Positions 1 to 9,528 of a DNA stretch of 64,000 bases are shown here, piece by piece (position 1 is the stretch's first letter; each line of letters starts with the position of its first letter). The position numbers and the translations under genes were made by a program. The notes beneath the pieces are model-generated. The model was not told the origin of the DNA, ran no database searches, and saw only the letters and a program-made list of their open reading frames with translations. Location of the stretch: the NCBI GenBank assembly GCA_949710005.1, contig OX453280.1:19687262-19751261 (forward strand). Reading direction: 5' to 3'. The stretch is from Ricordea florida (lineage: Eukaryota > Cnidaria > Anthozoa > Corallimorpharia > Ricordeidae).

Positions 1-342
1 CTTCGCAGCCGTTATTAGGGTCGTCACGCAACGCTCCTCCCCACTAACGGCTGCTCACGAGAGAGACACATTCATTTCCCTTTGTTTTTGAGAACCAATA
101 GAATGCACGTTATTGTTATCGGCTACGCCAATCAAATTCCTCGTTATATTTGCTGGGCGCTTGCTGTGCGCGCGAAAACAAAACATGACAGATGCACACG
201 TGCGAAACGACTTGGACCAGGTTTCCAGAATATGGAAGCCTGCTTCTTATTGGTCAATTTTAGGGAAAGGAATGTGTCTCTCTCGTGAGCAGCCGTTAGT
301 GGGGAGGAGCGTTGCGTGACGACCCTAATAACGGCTGCGAAG
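1..342. mobile_element. MITE-like foldback DNA transposon remnant
   Basis: The first ~80 bases and the bases up to 342 are near-perfect inverted copies: one side opens CTTCGCAGCCGTTATTAGGG and the other ends with its reverse complement. The middle (~80-270) is non-repeated and carries no credible gene. Long inverted ends with a short non-coding core fit a non-autonomous DNA transposon. The left end coincides with the window edge, so the element may start earlier. It sits 41 bp left of Polinton element E1. Confidence 0.75.
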
Positions 343-383
343 GAGACTAACTTTCGCGCGGACGATCAACAAACAACTACTGA

Positions 384-662
384 ACTACTATGTAAGCGGG
401 TTTATAAGTTCGTTTTTAGGTTATTTTCAAATTTGACAGGAAAATCTCTGTCCTTTTTAGCTTACGGGTTATTTTCAAATTTGACTGAAAATTAAAAAGA
501 GATTTTTTAGCTTACGGGTTAATTTTAGATTTATCAGAAAAGGTAGGTGTTTTTAGCTTACAGGTTATTTTTAAAATTTGACTGAAAATTAAGCAGAGAT
601 TTTTTAGCTTAAATTTATAAGTTCGTTTTTTCAGATCACAAAAAATTGATTTAAAGGATAGG
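384..662 (+). repeat. E1 left terminal inverted repeat
   Basis: The repeat begins ACTACTATGTAAGCGGG and runs to GGATAGG. Its reverse complement is at 16253-16536, identical by eye except for the lengths of a T run and an A run. It holds about four copies of a ~60-bp unit containing TTAGCTTACGGGTTATTTT. In protein-primed replicators the terminal repeats serve as origins. A promoter-like box sits at its inner edge. Confidence 0.9.
645..662 (+). promoter_or_regulatory. TIR-borne promoter-like box before E1 polymerase
   Basis: ATTGATTTAAAGGATAGG lies 21 bp before the polymerase ATG and inside the inverted repeat, so the same box faces inward from both ends. A close match, followed by a very similar leader (ATATACATAA..GATTAGTT), precedes the minus-strand gene that starts at 15609. 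Function is inferred from recurrence. Confidence 0.5.
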
Positions 663-682
663 AAATATACATAAGATTAGTT

Positions 683-3600
683 ATGGAAAAAAAAGAAAGT
701 TTTGTAGAAAAGCCAGAAGAAAATGGCAAAATAATAAGAAGCTTAATAATAAAACAGTTAGTAAAAATTATCAAAGAAAAAGGTAAAAAATTACCAAAAA
801 ATGTAGTTATGAAAGAGTTGCGTAAAATTCCAGAAATTGAAAAGTTTTTCGAAAATAATCCAAGCCAATTACAAATTCCAATTCAAGAAATTGGTTTATT
901 TCACGATCAACCACAAAGCCCAATTCTTGATGAGCCGGTACCTGAAATTAATGTTCCAATTCTCAAGCCAAAGAATATTTTCCGGGTAATGGATAAGAGA
1001 AAGTTTTCCAAAAGGCTTGAAGAATTGGCAAATGAAAACATCATAAAATTTAATGGTAGTAATACTAAAAGTAAAACAAAAAGAAAGGTAAATATATCTG
1101 ACAGTGTAAGAGATGAATTGAAGGAAAAAACTAAAAAGAAAAGAACAACAACCCTCAAAATATTTTCAATAAACCTAAATGAAGATGATCCCCTAATTCG
1201 AAATAACCGGGGGATAAATGAAAATATTATTAGAATTAGGAGGAATCTAAATAATGATTTGACAGAAACAATTTATAATGAGTTGGAACCTCAAATAGAA
1301 ATGGGGGTAAGAATTGTTTTTAGTTTTTCTGCTTTGATTCAAAGAGGAAATGGAGAAATAGCTTATCACTTTCATACATTTAGAAGTGGAGGAACTTTTA
1401 ATTCCCTTTCAGAAATAAAAAAATATATAGAGAGGTGTGAGGGTGAGAGATTGAGCTTAGAAGGAGATGCTTGGATGAGAGCATATTTACCCCCAGAAAA
1501 GAAGATTAATAAATCAGGTGTTAATGAGGGTGGAGTTGAGTTTAGAGAAGTACAAATAAAAGTTATTAATACTAGACAGCCTTTGGTTGGGTGTGGAAGA
1601 TTACCCGATGAATTACGAAAGAAAAGATGTATTTACTCTGTAGATGATAAAGATGATAATCTCTGTGTATGGAGGTGTTTGGCTATTCTAATGAATATTC
1701 TTGATGGTAAACAAAATCCCAAAAAAATTAAACAAAATCCTGAAAAAAGAATAGAGAAAAGATCATTATATCTAGCTAGAACTTTTTATGGCAACAAAAA
1801 ACTAAAAAAAGAAGATGTTAGATCAACAAAATTGGTTGATTTTGAGAAAATTTCAAAAGTTTTCTCCATAAACATTCGGGTTTACGAGCAGAAAGATATA
1901 TCAAATTTTAAAGTTTGGAAATTGGTGTTTGGAAAAAATAATTTCGAAGATGATTTACCAAGTTTAAATTTAGGTCTTTATAATAATCATGGTTTTTTCA
2001 TTAAGGATCTAGACCTTCTTGCCCAAAACTGGGTATGTCAAGGATGTAAACAAAAATTTACCAGACACGATGATTTAAAAAGGCATTTTACCAATGAAAC
2101 ATGCACAGGAGGAGAGACAAAAATATTATGCACGGGAGAAAAGATAAAACACATCATGAATGAATCTGACAAAGTTTTTTATGGGGGTAAAATAAATTTT
2201 AGTTATAAAGCATGTAGGTGGATAGAACACCAATCTAAAATTATGGGTAAACATATTCATCACGCGCTTTGTGGTCATGGTGGCGAAAGGTGTTATAGGG
2301 ATGAAGAGGGGAAAGAGATTTTGTTTGATGGATACGAACCAGAGACAAAAACTGTTTTTGAGTTTTATGGTTGTAAATGGCATGGGTGCCCGTGTTCAGC
2401 AATCGACAAAATTAAATATAATGAAACTATTGAAAGAGAGAATATGATAAAAAGCTTGGGTTATAATGTAGTATCGGTTTGGGAGTGTGAAAATCCTGAA
2501 TTACCCAAAATATGGTTCAAAAGGAAATTTAATCCATATCCCTATTTTATTGATTACGATTTTGAGGGATTATTACAAAAAGAAGATAAACAGATTACCG
2601 ATGATTTAATTTTCACCCATACTCACATTCCAGTTAGTGTTGCAATAATCGATAATTTAACAAAAAAACCCGTTTTTCTTTGCAACCAAAATCCTGATCT
2701 CCTCATAAAAGAATTCGTTGAAAAATTGGAGGAAATAAGAAAAATTATAGTAGAAAAGGTTAGAGAAGAATACCCGCTTCCTGATCAAGATTCCTTACAA
2801 AAAAATGTCTTACAAAAATATGAAGAATGGTGTAATCAAGTACCTGTTTTTGGGTTTAATAGTGGAAAATATGATATCAATTTGATTAAAAGGCATTTTA
2901 TAAAACACATGACCGATAGAACAAGGGATATTTTTATTGCGAAGAAACAGAATAGGTATATGTTTTTAACAACACCGAATTTCAAATTCTTGGATATAAT
3001 GTCCTACCTTGCGCCTGGAGTTTCTTTTGATAAGTGGTGCAAAGCAAACAATTGTGAAGCCCAAAAGCTTAAACTTCCTTATGAAAAATTGGATGGTTAT
3101 GATAAGCTTTCCTTAGTTGGACCCGTGAAACATGAAGATTTTTACTCTTCCTTGAAAAAGAAAAACATTTCAAAAGAAGAATATGAAGAATATTTGCTCG
3201 AATTCGAAAAGAGGGGCTGTGTTACAATGTTAGACTGGTTGAAAGAGTATAATTTGAATGATGTTATTCCCTTTCTAGAAGCCCTTGAAAAAACAAGGCG
3301 TTTATATTATCCAGACGAAATTGATATATTAAAAGATGCCGTTTCCATCCCAGGCGTATCAATGAGGGCTGTTCTAAATAAATACCAAAAAATGAAGAAG
3401 AAAGGTGATCCTGAATTGTACGCCCCAGGACAATACTGTATTCATAGGTGCTGTAATAATGAGTTTTGCAAAAACTGTCAAAAGATAAGAAAAGATTGTA
3501 AAATATGCGACAAAAATAAGATTTATAAATTATTGAAAACGGGTATGGTTGGAGGCCCAAGTATTGTTTTTATGAGATATGCGGAGGCAGAAAAAACAAT

Positions 3601-5062
3601 GATTCGCCCTCATAAATATAAATTTCCGGAAAATTGTGTGCGAATTCTTGGTTATGACGCAAATGGTTTGTATTTATACTGTTCTGGACAAGAAATGCCA
3701 TGCGGAAAAGAAGAATGTATTGAGGTTGAAAAACCATCGGATCCTAAATTTATTAAGAAGATTTGCGAAGATATTCTTGACGGAAATCTTTTCGGATTTT
3801 GTCAAGTTGATATTCATACCCCTGATCACCTAAAAGAAAAGTTTGAAGAATTTTCACCTCTATTTATTGTAGATGAAGTTCCTGAATATTTAGTACCAGA
3901 GCACATGAAAGAATATCAATTAGCGACAGGTAGAAAACATCTAAAAGCCAATAAAAAATTGCTTGGTGTTACCAAGGCAAAAAAGATATTTTTATATACA
4001 CCTATGATAAAATGGTATCTTAATCATGGATTGGAGATTACCGCCATCCATAATATTTTAAAGTATGAATCGGGAAGGCCCTTTGGATTTTTTCCAAAAG
4101 AGGTGGCAGACGCAAGAAGAGATGGAGATATTGAAGTTTTATTGGAACAACTAAGTAAAGCTTTTGATGAAAACAAGATTGATGATGTAGTAAAAATTAC
4201 CAATGAATTAAACCAATTTCCTGATATATTTAAAGTTATTGAAGAAAATAAAGATATCAAAGTATTGATTGAAAAACTAAAAACAAAGTACAAAGGCTGT
4301 AAAGAATTAGCCGACACGAATAAACTTAGGGGAAATTCTTTCTATGGGAAAATGATAGAAGATAAAGAAAAACATAATATTACAAGGTATACTCAGGATG
4401 AGGAAGAGGTTGAAAAAGCCCTAAGATCCGCGTTCTTTGAAGATCTTAATGAAATAAATGACACATATGAAATAATAAAACGAAAAAGATTAATAAAAAT
4501 AGACAGACCCTATCAATGCGGCATCGCGGTGTATCAGCTAGCAAAATTAAGAATGCTGGAATTCTATCACGATTTTCTAGATAAATATTTAGATAGAAAG
4601 GATTTTGAGTTGATACAAATGGATACAGATTCAATGTACATGGCAATTTCAGCCGAAAATTTGGATGATATTATAAAACCCGAAATGAGAAAAGAATATT
4701 TTAATGGGGGAAAAGAAAAATTCCTATCAACTTCTAAATATCATGACAAGACCCCGGGCTTGTTCAAAAAAGAGTTTGTTGGCATACGAATGATTGCAAT
4801 TTCTTCAAAATGTTATTACGCGGAGGATGAGAAAGGAAAGGCAAAGTATAGCGCTAAAGGCATAATTCATCGTCAAAACGAACTAAACTGGAATGGTTAC
4901 TGGGCGGCTTTAAAAGGGGCAAATGATATGGCACAAAATACAGGATTTAGAGTTAATGATAATCAAATTGTGACATATTCACAAAATAAAAAGGGATTGA
5001 ATGCATATTATGATAAAAGATGGGTTTATGAGGATGGAATTCACACAAAACCATTATATTAG
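683..5062 (+). CDS. E1 family-B DNA polymerase with Vsr-like nuclease domain
   Basis: This is a 1,459-residue protein, expected to be the protein-primed replicase of the element. Visible parts: lysine-rich start; a C2H2-like finger (~449-474, CQGC..H); a Vsr-like endonuclease stretch (~547-606) with FEFYGCKWHGC and VWECE, close to the FTHGCFWHHHHC...VWEC pattern of bacterial Vsr; proofreading motifs DFE (~626), FNSGKYD (~724-731) and YNLND (~856-860); polymerase motif A YDANGLYLY (~991), motif B NKLRGNSFYG (~1213) and motif C MDTDSMY (~1313-1319). It ends tail-to-tail with the integrase, overlapping it by 4 bp. It is clearly a different polymerase lineage from that of E2, which carries an endonuclease VII-like insert instead. 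Confidence 0.9.
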   Translation: MEKKESFVEKPEENGKIIRSLIIKQLVKIIKEKGKKLPKNVVMKELRKIPEIEKFFENNPSQLQIPIQEIGLFHDQPQSPILDEPVPEINVPILKPKNIFRVMDKRKFSKRLEELANENIIKFNGSNTKSKTKRKVNISDSVRDELKEKTKKKRTTTLKIFSINLNEDDPLIRNNRGINENIIRIRRNLNNDLTETIYNELEPQIEMGVRIVFSFSALIQRGNGEIAYHFHTFRSGGTFNSLSEIKKYIERCEGERLSLEGDAWMRAYLPPEKKINKSGVNEGGVEFREVQIKVINTRQPLVGCGRLPDELRKKRCIYSVDDKDDNLCVWRCLAILMNILDGKQNPKKIKQNPEKRIEKRSLYLARTFYGNKKLKKEDVRSTKLVDFEKISKVFSINIRVYEQKDISNFKVWKLVFGKNNFEDDLPSLNLGLYNNHGFFIKDLDLLAQNWVCQGCKQKFTRHDDLKRHFTNETCTGGETKILCTGEKIKHIMNESDKVFYGGKINFSYKACRWIEHQSKIMGKHIHHALCGHGGERCYRDEEGKEILFDGYEPETKTVFEFYGCKWHGCPCSAIDKIKYNETIERENMIKSLGYNVVSVWECENPELPKIWFKRKFNPYPYFIDYDFEGLLQKEDKQITDDLIFTHTHIPVSVAIIDNLTKKPVFLCNQNPDLLIKEFVEKLEEIRKIIVEKVREEYPLPDQDSLQKNVLQKYEEWCNQVPVFGFNSGKYDINLIKRHFIKHMTDRTRDIFIAKKQNRYMFLTTPNFKFLDIMSYLAPGVSFDKWCKANNCEAQKLKLPYEKLDGYDKLSLVGPVKHEDFYSSLKKKNISKEEYEEYLLEFEKRGCVTMLDWLKEYNLNDVIPFLEALEKTRRLYYPDEIDILKDAVSIPGVSMRAVLNKYQKMKKKGDPELYAPGQYCIHRCCNNEFCKNCQKIRKDCKICDKNKIYKLLKTGMVGGPSIVFMRYAEAEKTMIRPHKYKFPENCVRILGYDANGLYLYCSGQEMPCGKEECIEVEKPSDPKFIKKICEDILDGNLFGFCQVDIHTPDHLKEKFEEFSPLFIVDEVPEYLVPEHMKEYQLATGRKHLKANKKLLGVTKAKKIFLYTPMIKWYLNHGLEITAIHNILKYESGRPFGFFPKEVADARRDGDIEVLLEQLSKAFDENKIDDVVKITNELNQFPDIFKVIEENKDIKVLIEKLKTKYKGCKELADTNKLRGNSFYGKMIEDKEKHNITRYTQDEEEVEKALRSAFFEDLNEINDTYEIIKRKRLIKIDRPYQCGIAVYQLAKLRMLEFYHDFLDKYLDRKDFELIQMDTDSMYMAISAENLDDIIKPEMRKEYFNGGKEKFLSTSKYHDKTPGLFKKEFVGIRMIAISSKCYYAEDEKGKAKYSAKGIIHRQNELNWNGYWAALKGANDMAQNTGFRVNDNQIVTYSQNKKGLNAYYDKRWVYEDGIHTKPLY

Positions 5063-6081
5063 ATCATTTTCAAAACATAATTAGGGGGTAACTCTGTATC
5101 ATACGGAATAACCTGTAATTCTTCACGCACAAAACCTCGTCTTGGCCCATCTTGTAAAAAGTATAAAACAGGTTGATTAGGAGAAATTCTACTTCCAGAA
5201 ATATAATAAACTTTTATACTCCAAATAGGATCTGTGGCTCTTCTTCTTTCTCCGCCTTCAAGTTCACCGGGAGATAATAAATATCTAACCTTAACTTCAG
5301 TTGGTAGTCTAACCTCATCAAGCCCTACAACCCGCTTGTAATTTTTAGTTTCAATATCAACCTCTTTCATTTTTATCGCCTTATCAGGCTCTTTACCGGT
5401 TATTCTCATCAGTGTATTATTCAAAGTTTTTAGAATAGCTGGTAATCTTTTCACCCATACACGCGATCGATCATCACTAATCATTTCTTGCGCATATTGA
5501 TGACTAAATAATTTTTCTCCTAATATTCTATTCGCATTTTCCACAAATGCTTGAGCTCTATGATTACCAGCTTCACTTCTTTGTATTCTCACATTATGGT
5601 AATTCATGAGTTTAGTAACTTCACCCATAAATTCTTTTCCTGGATCAACCATTAATGTTTTTGGGTATTTCAATCTTCTAGAATATATTTTCTTAAAAGA
5701 TTCTGATATCTCTCGACTTTCTTTTGAGGTTAATGCTTCAGCATCTTTATATCTCGAGGCGATATCAACCACAACTAACGCATATTTATATGTTTTTCTT
5801 CTAACTTTATCATGCGGTAAAAATAATAAATCTGCTTGGTGAATCTGATTGGGTTTATTCACAGTCCAGTGTGGCCTAGGTATATATTTAGGAGCAGGTA
5901 GATAGATTTGCCATATTGCCTGTTTCTGCAACCACTGTTTTGCCTCATTTTCACTTACTTTCACTTTGTGGGAGGGCTTCGCCCGATTCGCTTTCTCAGC
6001 TAATTTAGGAATTGCAGAATATCCTTTCCAATACCCTTCAGCCGAATAATATATTTTTGAGAGTATATTTTCGTTGCTCAT
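5059..6081 (-). CDS. E1 retroviral-type (rve) integrase
   Basis: This 340-residue protein is of the integrase class that Polintons use to insert their DNA. The DDE triad is visible as D84 (HQADLLFLP), D146 (MVDPGKEF) and E181 (AFVENANR), with 34 residues between the last two. The N-terminal part (IYYSAEGYWKGYSAIPKLAEK) looks like a helix-turn-helix or zinc-less linker. The C-terminal part ends in an SH3/chromo-like basic region with GPRRGFVREELQVIPYDTELPPN. The E2 integrase is very similar along its whole length. The gene faces the polymerase tail-to-tail and diverges from the next gene. Confidence 0.92.
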   Translation of the reverse strand: MSNENILSKIYYSAEGYWKGYSAIPKLAEKANRAKPSHKVKVSENEAKQWLQKQAIWQIYLPAPKYIPRPHWTVNKPNQIHQADLLFLPHDKVRRKTYKYALVVVDIASRYKDAEALTSKESREISESFKKIYSRRLKYPKTLMVDPGKEFMGEVTKLMNYHNVRIQRSEAGNHRAQAFVENANRILGEKLFSHQYAQEMISDDRSRVWVKRLPAILKTLNNTLMRITGKEPDKAIKMKEVDIETKNYKRVVGLDEVRLPTEVKVRYLLSPGELEGGERRRATDPIWSIKVYYISGSRISPNQPVLYFLQDGPRRGFVREELQVIPYDTELPPNYVLKMI

Positions 6082-6112
6082 TTAAAAATAAACAAATTAT
6101 CTTATAAATCAA

Positions 6113-6304
6113 ATGGTGTCGGAGGAAGAAAAAATAAAATTTACCGAATACCAAATCAACATTATGAAAAAAATTATTAGAAAAAAAATTCTATATATGG
6201 AAGATGGCGACCAAATTTTTAATATTATGATTTTAATTCCTGAGGCGAGAGAAGGTTTATTAAAACATATTGACAAGTTAGAAAATAGAACAACACAGGT
6301 TTAA
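6113..6304 (+). CDS. E1 small ORF of unknown function
   Basis: This 63-residue, charged, probably helical product lies between the divergent integrase and the capsid candidate. It is preceded by TTATCTTATAAATCAA, a TATA-like string also seen before the capsid gene. E2 has no counterpart: there the integrase and capsid genes are directly divergent. I do not recognise the protein, and it could be a chance frame. Confidence 0.45.
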   Translation: MVSEEEKIKFTEYQINIMKKIIRKKILYMEDGDQIFNIMILIPEAREGLLKHIDKLENRTTQV

Positions 6305-6315
6305 AGGGTAACCAA

Positions 6316-6329
6316 AGTATCTTATAAAT
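6316..6329 (+). promoter_or_regulatory. TATA-like box before E1 capsid candidate
   Basis: AGTATCTTATAAAT ends 4 bp before the ATG at 6334. The same string occurs at 36751-36764 before the matching gene in E2. Conservation between elements supports a role as promoter or initiator. Confidence 0.45.
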
Positions 6330-6333
6330 TACA

Positions 6334-7575
6334 ATGACGTCTGAAAAAATTAACCCAAACAGAATACCCAAAGAACCATTTGGTTTGAAAGCAGAATCAA
6401 CATTGAATCGAATTACTCTCAATCCATCCTCAGCCAGTCCTGGAGAAACATTATACATAAATATTCCAAAACTCGCCGAGAATTTGGTGATTGTGCCCGG
6501 AAGTGTATCTCTTCTATTTGATTTAGATGTTGAGGGTCATGCGAATAACACAGTTGTGAATAATTTAGGTCGTAATCTTGTAACCAGACTAAAAGTTCTT
6601 TTTGGCGGAGAAACATTGCAAGATACACAAAGATATGATTTATTTAAAACATATCATGATTTATTCTTAACTGAAGAAGAGCGCGAAGATAGATTAAAAC
6701 AAGGTATTTCTTCGTTAAATATTAGAAAACTTAGAACAAAATCTGGAGATGCAAAAACACAAGATGTAAAAGAAGTTGCTCTCGCCAATGTCCATGGTTC
6801 AAAGTATAGAATACCAATAAATCATCCTATTCTAAACGACCATGGCGTTTTTTATCCGAAAGCGTTGGAAAATCATCTTATATTTGAGATTACACTTGCT
6901 CCGATCAATAATATTCTTATTTATTCTGATACAACTAAAGTGCCATCATATTCAATCAAAAACTTAGAGTTAGAATATTCTTCAATTTCTAGTGAATACT
7001 TAGCCCGTGAGGCTCAAGCAGCTTATCAAGTTGGTAAAGGATTCTTTTATGAAAATATTACCTTACACAAAACTTTTACATTTTCAATTGGCGGTGATGG
7101 CGTTATTAATCAGCATATTAATTTACCGAGAAGATCAATGACAGGAATATTGTTTTTGTTTTTATTGCCACAAGCTGCAGGATCAAGGGATTCAGAAAAT
7201 TTTTATAATCCTGGTATATCTTCAGTTGAAATTGATGTTGATGGTGTACCAAATAGAATATACTCTAGAGGAATGATTCCGTCTGATCTTTGGGAATCCG
7301 TGAAAAAAAGATTCCGAACAACGGGAGGCACTCATAGGTCATTGAAAGAAAAAGAATTTTACGCGGATAAGTTTGCTCTTTGGGTTGATACTAGAACTCA
7401 TCCAGATAATGGTATTCATGGCGGTGGACTTGCTCTAAATAATACGCATGATGGTGTAAAAATAGAAATTAAAAGGAAACAAAGCGGATCCGGAACAATA
7501 ACTTGTCATATGTTTGTTGTGGCAGATGCAATGATGGAGATTATGAATTCAAGTTTGAGATCAATTAAGTACTGA
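6334..7575 (+). CDS. E1 probable major capsid protein (double jelly-roll candidate)
   Basis: This 413-residue protein begins MTSEKINPNRIP. It is one of the best-conserved products between E1 and E2 (about four in five residues by eye), lies next to the packaging ATPase and has many beta-rich stretches (LVIVPGSVSLLFDLDV, RLKVLFGGETL, LIFEITLAP). Polintons and adintoviruses place a double jelly-roll capsid gene here. No catalytic motif is visible. The assignment is an inference from size, position, conservation and its resemblance to uncharacterised invertebrate proteins of this type. The C-terminus (TCHMFVVADAMMEIMNSSL) is also conserved. Confidence 0.65.
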   Translation: MTSEKINPNRIPKEPFGLKAESTLNRITLNPSSASPGETLYINIPKLAENLVIVPGSVSLLFDLDVEGHANNTVVNNLGRNLVTRLKVLFGGETLQDTQRYDLFKTYHDLFLTEEEREDRLKQGISSLNIRKLRTKSGDAKTQDVKEVALANVHGSKYRIPINHPILNDHGVFYPKALENHLIFEITLAPINNILIYSDTTKVPSYSIKNLELEYSSISSEYLAREAQAAYQVGKGFFYENITLHKTFTFSIGGDGVINQHINLPRRSMTGILFLFLLPQAAGSRDSENFYNPGISSVEIDVDGVPNRIYSRGMIPSDLWESVKKRFRTTGGTHRSLKEKEFYADKFALWVDTRTHPDNGIHGGGLALNNTHDGVKIEIKRKQSGSGTITCHMFVVADAMMEIMNSSLRSIKY

Positions 7576-7627
7576 CCGAAGGGAAGAATCTGTTCGTCTA
7601 AAAACATAATGTTATGATACAAAAATC

Positions 7628-8254
7628 ATGGAAGATTTACGAGATAAAATACCATTCCATTGTATTATAACAGGGCCAACAAATTGCGGGAAAACAAAGT
7701 ACTTAATTGAACAGCTCCGCGGACCATTCCGAAAAGTTTTTGAATATATTGTGTTAATTTGTCCAACCTATGCTAAAAATAAAACCTATCATAACTTTGC
7801 TCTAGGAGATAAACATTTTTATAAATTGTCACCCGACGCAAGTAACATCGATGAGATTAATGAATTGTTAAATGATTGTCAAACTTTATTCTCTGGAACA
7901 AATACATTAATAATTTTAGATGATTGTGCCGTTTCGAATGATCTGAAGAAAAGATCTAATAAATTTATAGATTTAGCATTTTCCGGAAGGCATCACGGAT
8001 TATCGGTTTGGGTTCTAACTCAACAATTAACATCGATAGCAAAACCATTCCGAGAAAATGTAGCCTGCGTTGTTACTTTCCATAATCCTTCCCAGAAAGG
8101 GATGAAAATGTTTTTCGAGGATTATGGTGGAGATTTGGATTATGAATTAGGAAAAAAGTTTATGCATCTCCTGAAAACAGAAAAATATTCTAGGTTATGT
8201 TTGAGTTTGCGATATCCATTTAATTGCTATTTAGAGATTCCCGAAGTGATTTAA
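7628..8254 (+). CDS. E1 A32/FtsK-HerA-type packaging ATPase
   Basis: This 208-residue P-loop ATPase is expected to pump DNA into the capsid. Walker A is GPTNCGKT (residues 16-23) and Walker B is LIILDD (94-99). A glutamine-rich sensor-like stretch, VWVLTQQLTS, follows, as in poxvirus A32-like enzymes. The frame follows the capsid gene by 52 bp. The same order and a near-identical protein occur in E2 (38043-38669). A short shared leader (ATAATGTTAT..TACAAAA) precedes both copies. Confidence 0.88.
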   Translation: MEDLRDKIPFHCIITGPTNCGKTKYLIEQLRGPFRKVFEYIVLICPTYAKNKTYHNFALGDKHFYKLSPDASNIDEINELLNDCQTLFSGTNTLIILDDCAVSNDLKKRSNKFIDLAFSGRHHGLSVWVLTQQLTSIAKPFRENVACVVTFHNPSQKGMKMFFEDYGGDLDYELGKKFMHLLKTEKYSRLCLSLRYPFNCYLEIPEVI

Positions 8255-8260
8255 CAAAAG

Positions 8261-8788
8261 ATGGCTAATATTGAAGATTACATTGAAAAAGACCAACCAA
8301 AGGTAGTACCGGAAAAAAGTGAGGATCTTGAAATCAAACAAGAATCACTTGCCATTCTCGCGGCCTTAGGAACAACAAAGGAATATTTAGGAGTTGAAAT
8401 GAGTCTGGGCGATATAAAGAAATTATCTGCAAAAGATGTTGAAAAGTATTTTAATCGTTATCAAGCGGTAATGGGTAAGAAAATTAACGGCGGATTAGTA
8501 GATTCATCCCTGCAATTAGTTTCCAAACTTATTTCTTATTTAGTTCCAGTTGATGATATAGAATCTCTTTGCAATGATCTGAAGAATGATGATTTGGTAA
8601 ATCGCGAACTAACAAACATTGTAGGACTCTTGGCATTGAAAGCAGGAAGGCTGGCAGCACTTGCTAGCGGATTATTTCAAGTAGCTAAACACATAAAATT
8701 CAACAAAAACCAACATTTTTCAAGAGAAGAACAAGTAAATGGCAGCACAACTGATCAGGAAACTAAGCAATCTTCTGAAGGATATTAA
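8261..8788 (+). CDS. E1 conserved 175-residue protein, unknown
   Basis: It starts 6 bp after the ATPase stop, so the two are probably co-transcribed. It has an acidic start, a central helical part (LGDIKKLSAKDVEKYFNRYQ) and a hydrophobic alanine/leucine-rich stretch near the C-terminus (LLALKAGRLAALASGLFQVA). The E2 counterpart is at 38701-39207 and matches throughout. No family is recognised; linkage suggests a virion or assembly role. Confidence 0.7.
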   Translation: MANIEDYIEKDQPKVVPEKSEDLEIKQESLAILAALGTTKEYLGVEMSLGDIKKLSAKDVEKYFNRYQAVMGKKINGGLVDSSLQLVSKLISYLVPVDDIESLCNDLKNDDLVNRELTNIVGLLALKAGRLAALASGLFQVAKHIKFNKNQHFSREEQVNGSTTDQETKQSSEGY

Positions 8789-8825
8789 ACAGATCTAAAA
8801 ACTTATTTGTAGCATCTAAATAACA

Positions 8826-9263
8826 ATGTCTGAACAAACTGAACAAAGTGGAGGAGATGTAGATCAAATTACTGCTGATCCTAAACCTGGAAATACCGAT
8901 ACTAAAAAGAGGGAGAAAGATCCTAAAAAAGTCGCAGCTGGTAAGAAATTAGCTGAATATAATAAAAAAGCAAAAGAAGCATTAGCTAGGGAGATGAAAC
9001 GAGAAGAGACCCTGCAGGCTGCAGAGCAAAATGATGAATCAAATCACCGCGAAGCTAAATCATGGCTACCAGAGTTATCTTTTACTACTGTTTTATCCGT
9101 TATTGGATTGGGGTTTACAGCATTTGATCTTTTTATGAGATATAAGGAAAAAGCTAGGGTTGAATATTCCAATAGGATAGCTGATTTATCACAAGTTCCA
9201 CAAATACCCCAACCTTCAAAAATTCCATTGCATCTAACTCCAAAATCTTTAGGAATGGAATAA
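8826..9263 (+). CDS. E1 145-residue basic protein with one membrane segment
   Basis: The N-terminal half is charged and lysine-rich (KKREKDPKKVAAGKK). One predicted membrane helix follows (FTTVLSVIGLGFTAFDLFM, ~83-101), then a proline-rich tail. The E2 counterpart at 39298-39726 keeps the basic region, the helix and the proline-rich tail. No family recognised. It belongs to the run of small membrane proteins in the virion module. Confidence 0.7.
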   Translation: MSEQTEQSGGDVDQITADPKPGNTDTKKREKDPKKVAAGKKLAEYNKKAKEALAREMKREETLQAAEQNDESNHREAKSWLPELSFTTVLSVIGLGFTAFDLFMRYKEKARVEYSNRIADLSQVPQIPQPSKIPLHLTPKSLGME

Positions 9264-9275
9264 TCACAAAAGTCA

Positions 9276-9292
9276 TCTAAAGATTTCTTACT
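9276..9292 (+). promoter_or_regulatory. Internal-class promoter-like box before E1 72-residue gene
   Basis: TCTAAAGATTTCTTACT lies 16 bp before the ATG at 9309. Nearly the same string precedes the matching gene in E2 (39736-39752) and several other internal genes. Confidence 0.6.
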
Positions 9293-9308
9293 GATGTAGT
9301 AAAAAATC

Positions 9309-9527
9309 ATGTCAACCGAAAACAAACTTGTGAAAACTGTAACTGATTCAGCGGTACTTATCGGATTAGGGGCTGGAGTTGGATATGTGGCTAAAAAGGT
9401 AATGAAAGAATCATTTTTGAGTGACCCATCCTCAAGTATTACAAATTATGCAAAATGGGTTGCAGTATTATCCGGAAGTATGTATCTAAAAACATATTTA
9501 GAGGAACAAAAGATTTTACCAAAATAA
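9309..9527 (+). CDS. E1 72-residue two-helix membrane protein
   Basis: It has two hydrophobic stretches: ~15-30 (AVLIGLGAGVGYVAKK) and ~47-61 (AKWVAVLSGSMYLKTY). The E2 product at 39769-39987 is almost the same. The strong conservation of so small a protein in two elements of different age supports a real gene. No known family recognised. Confidence 0.75.
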   Translation: MSTENKLVKTVTDSAVLIGLGAGVGYVAKKVMKESFLSDPSSSITNYAKWVAVLSGSMYLKTYLEEQKILPK

Positions 9528-9528
9528 A

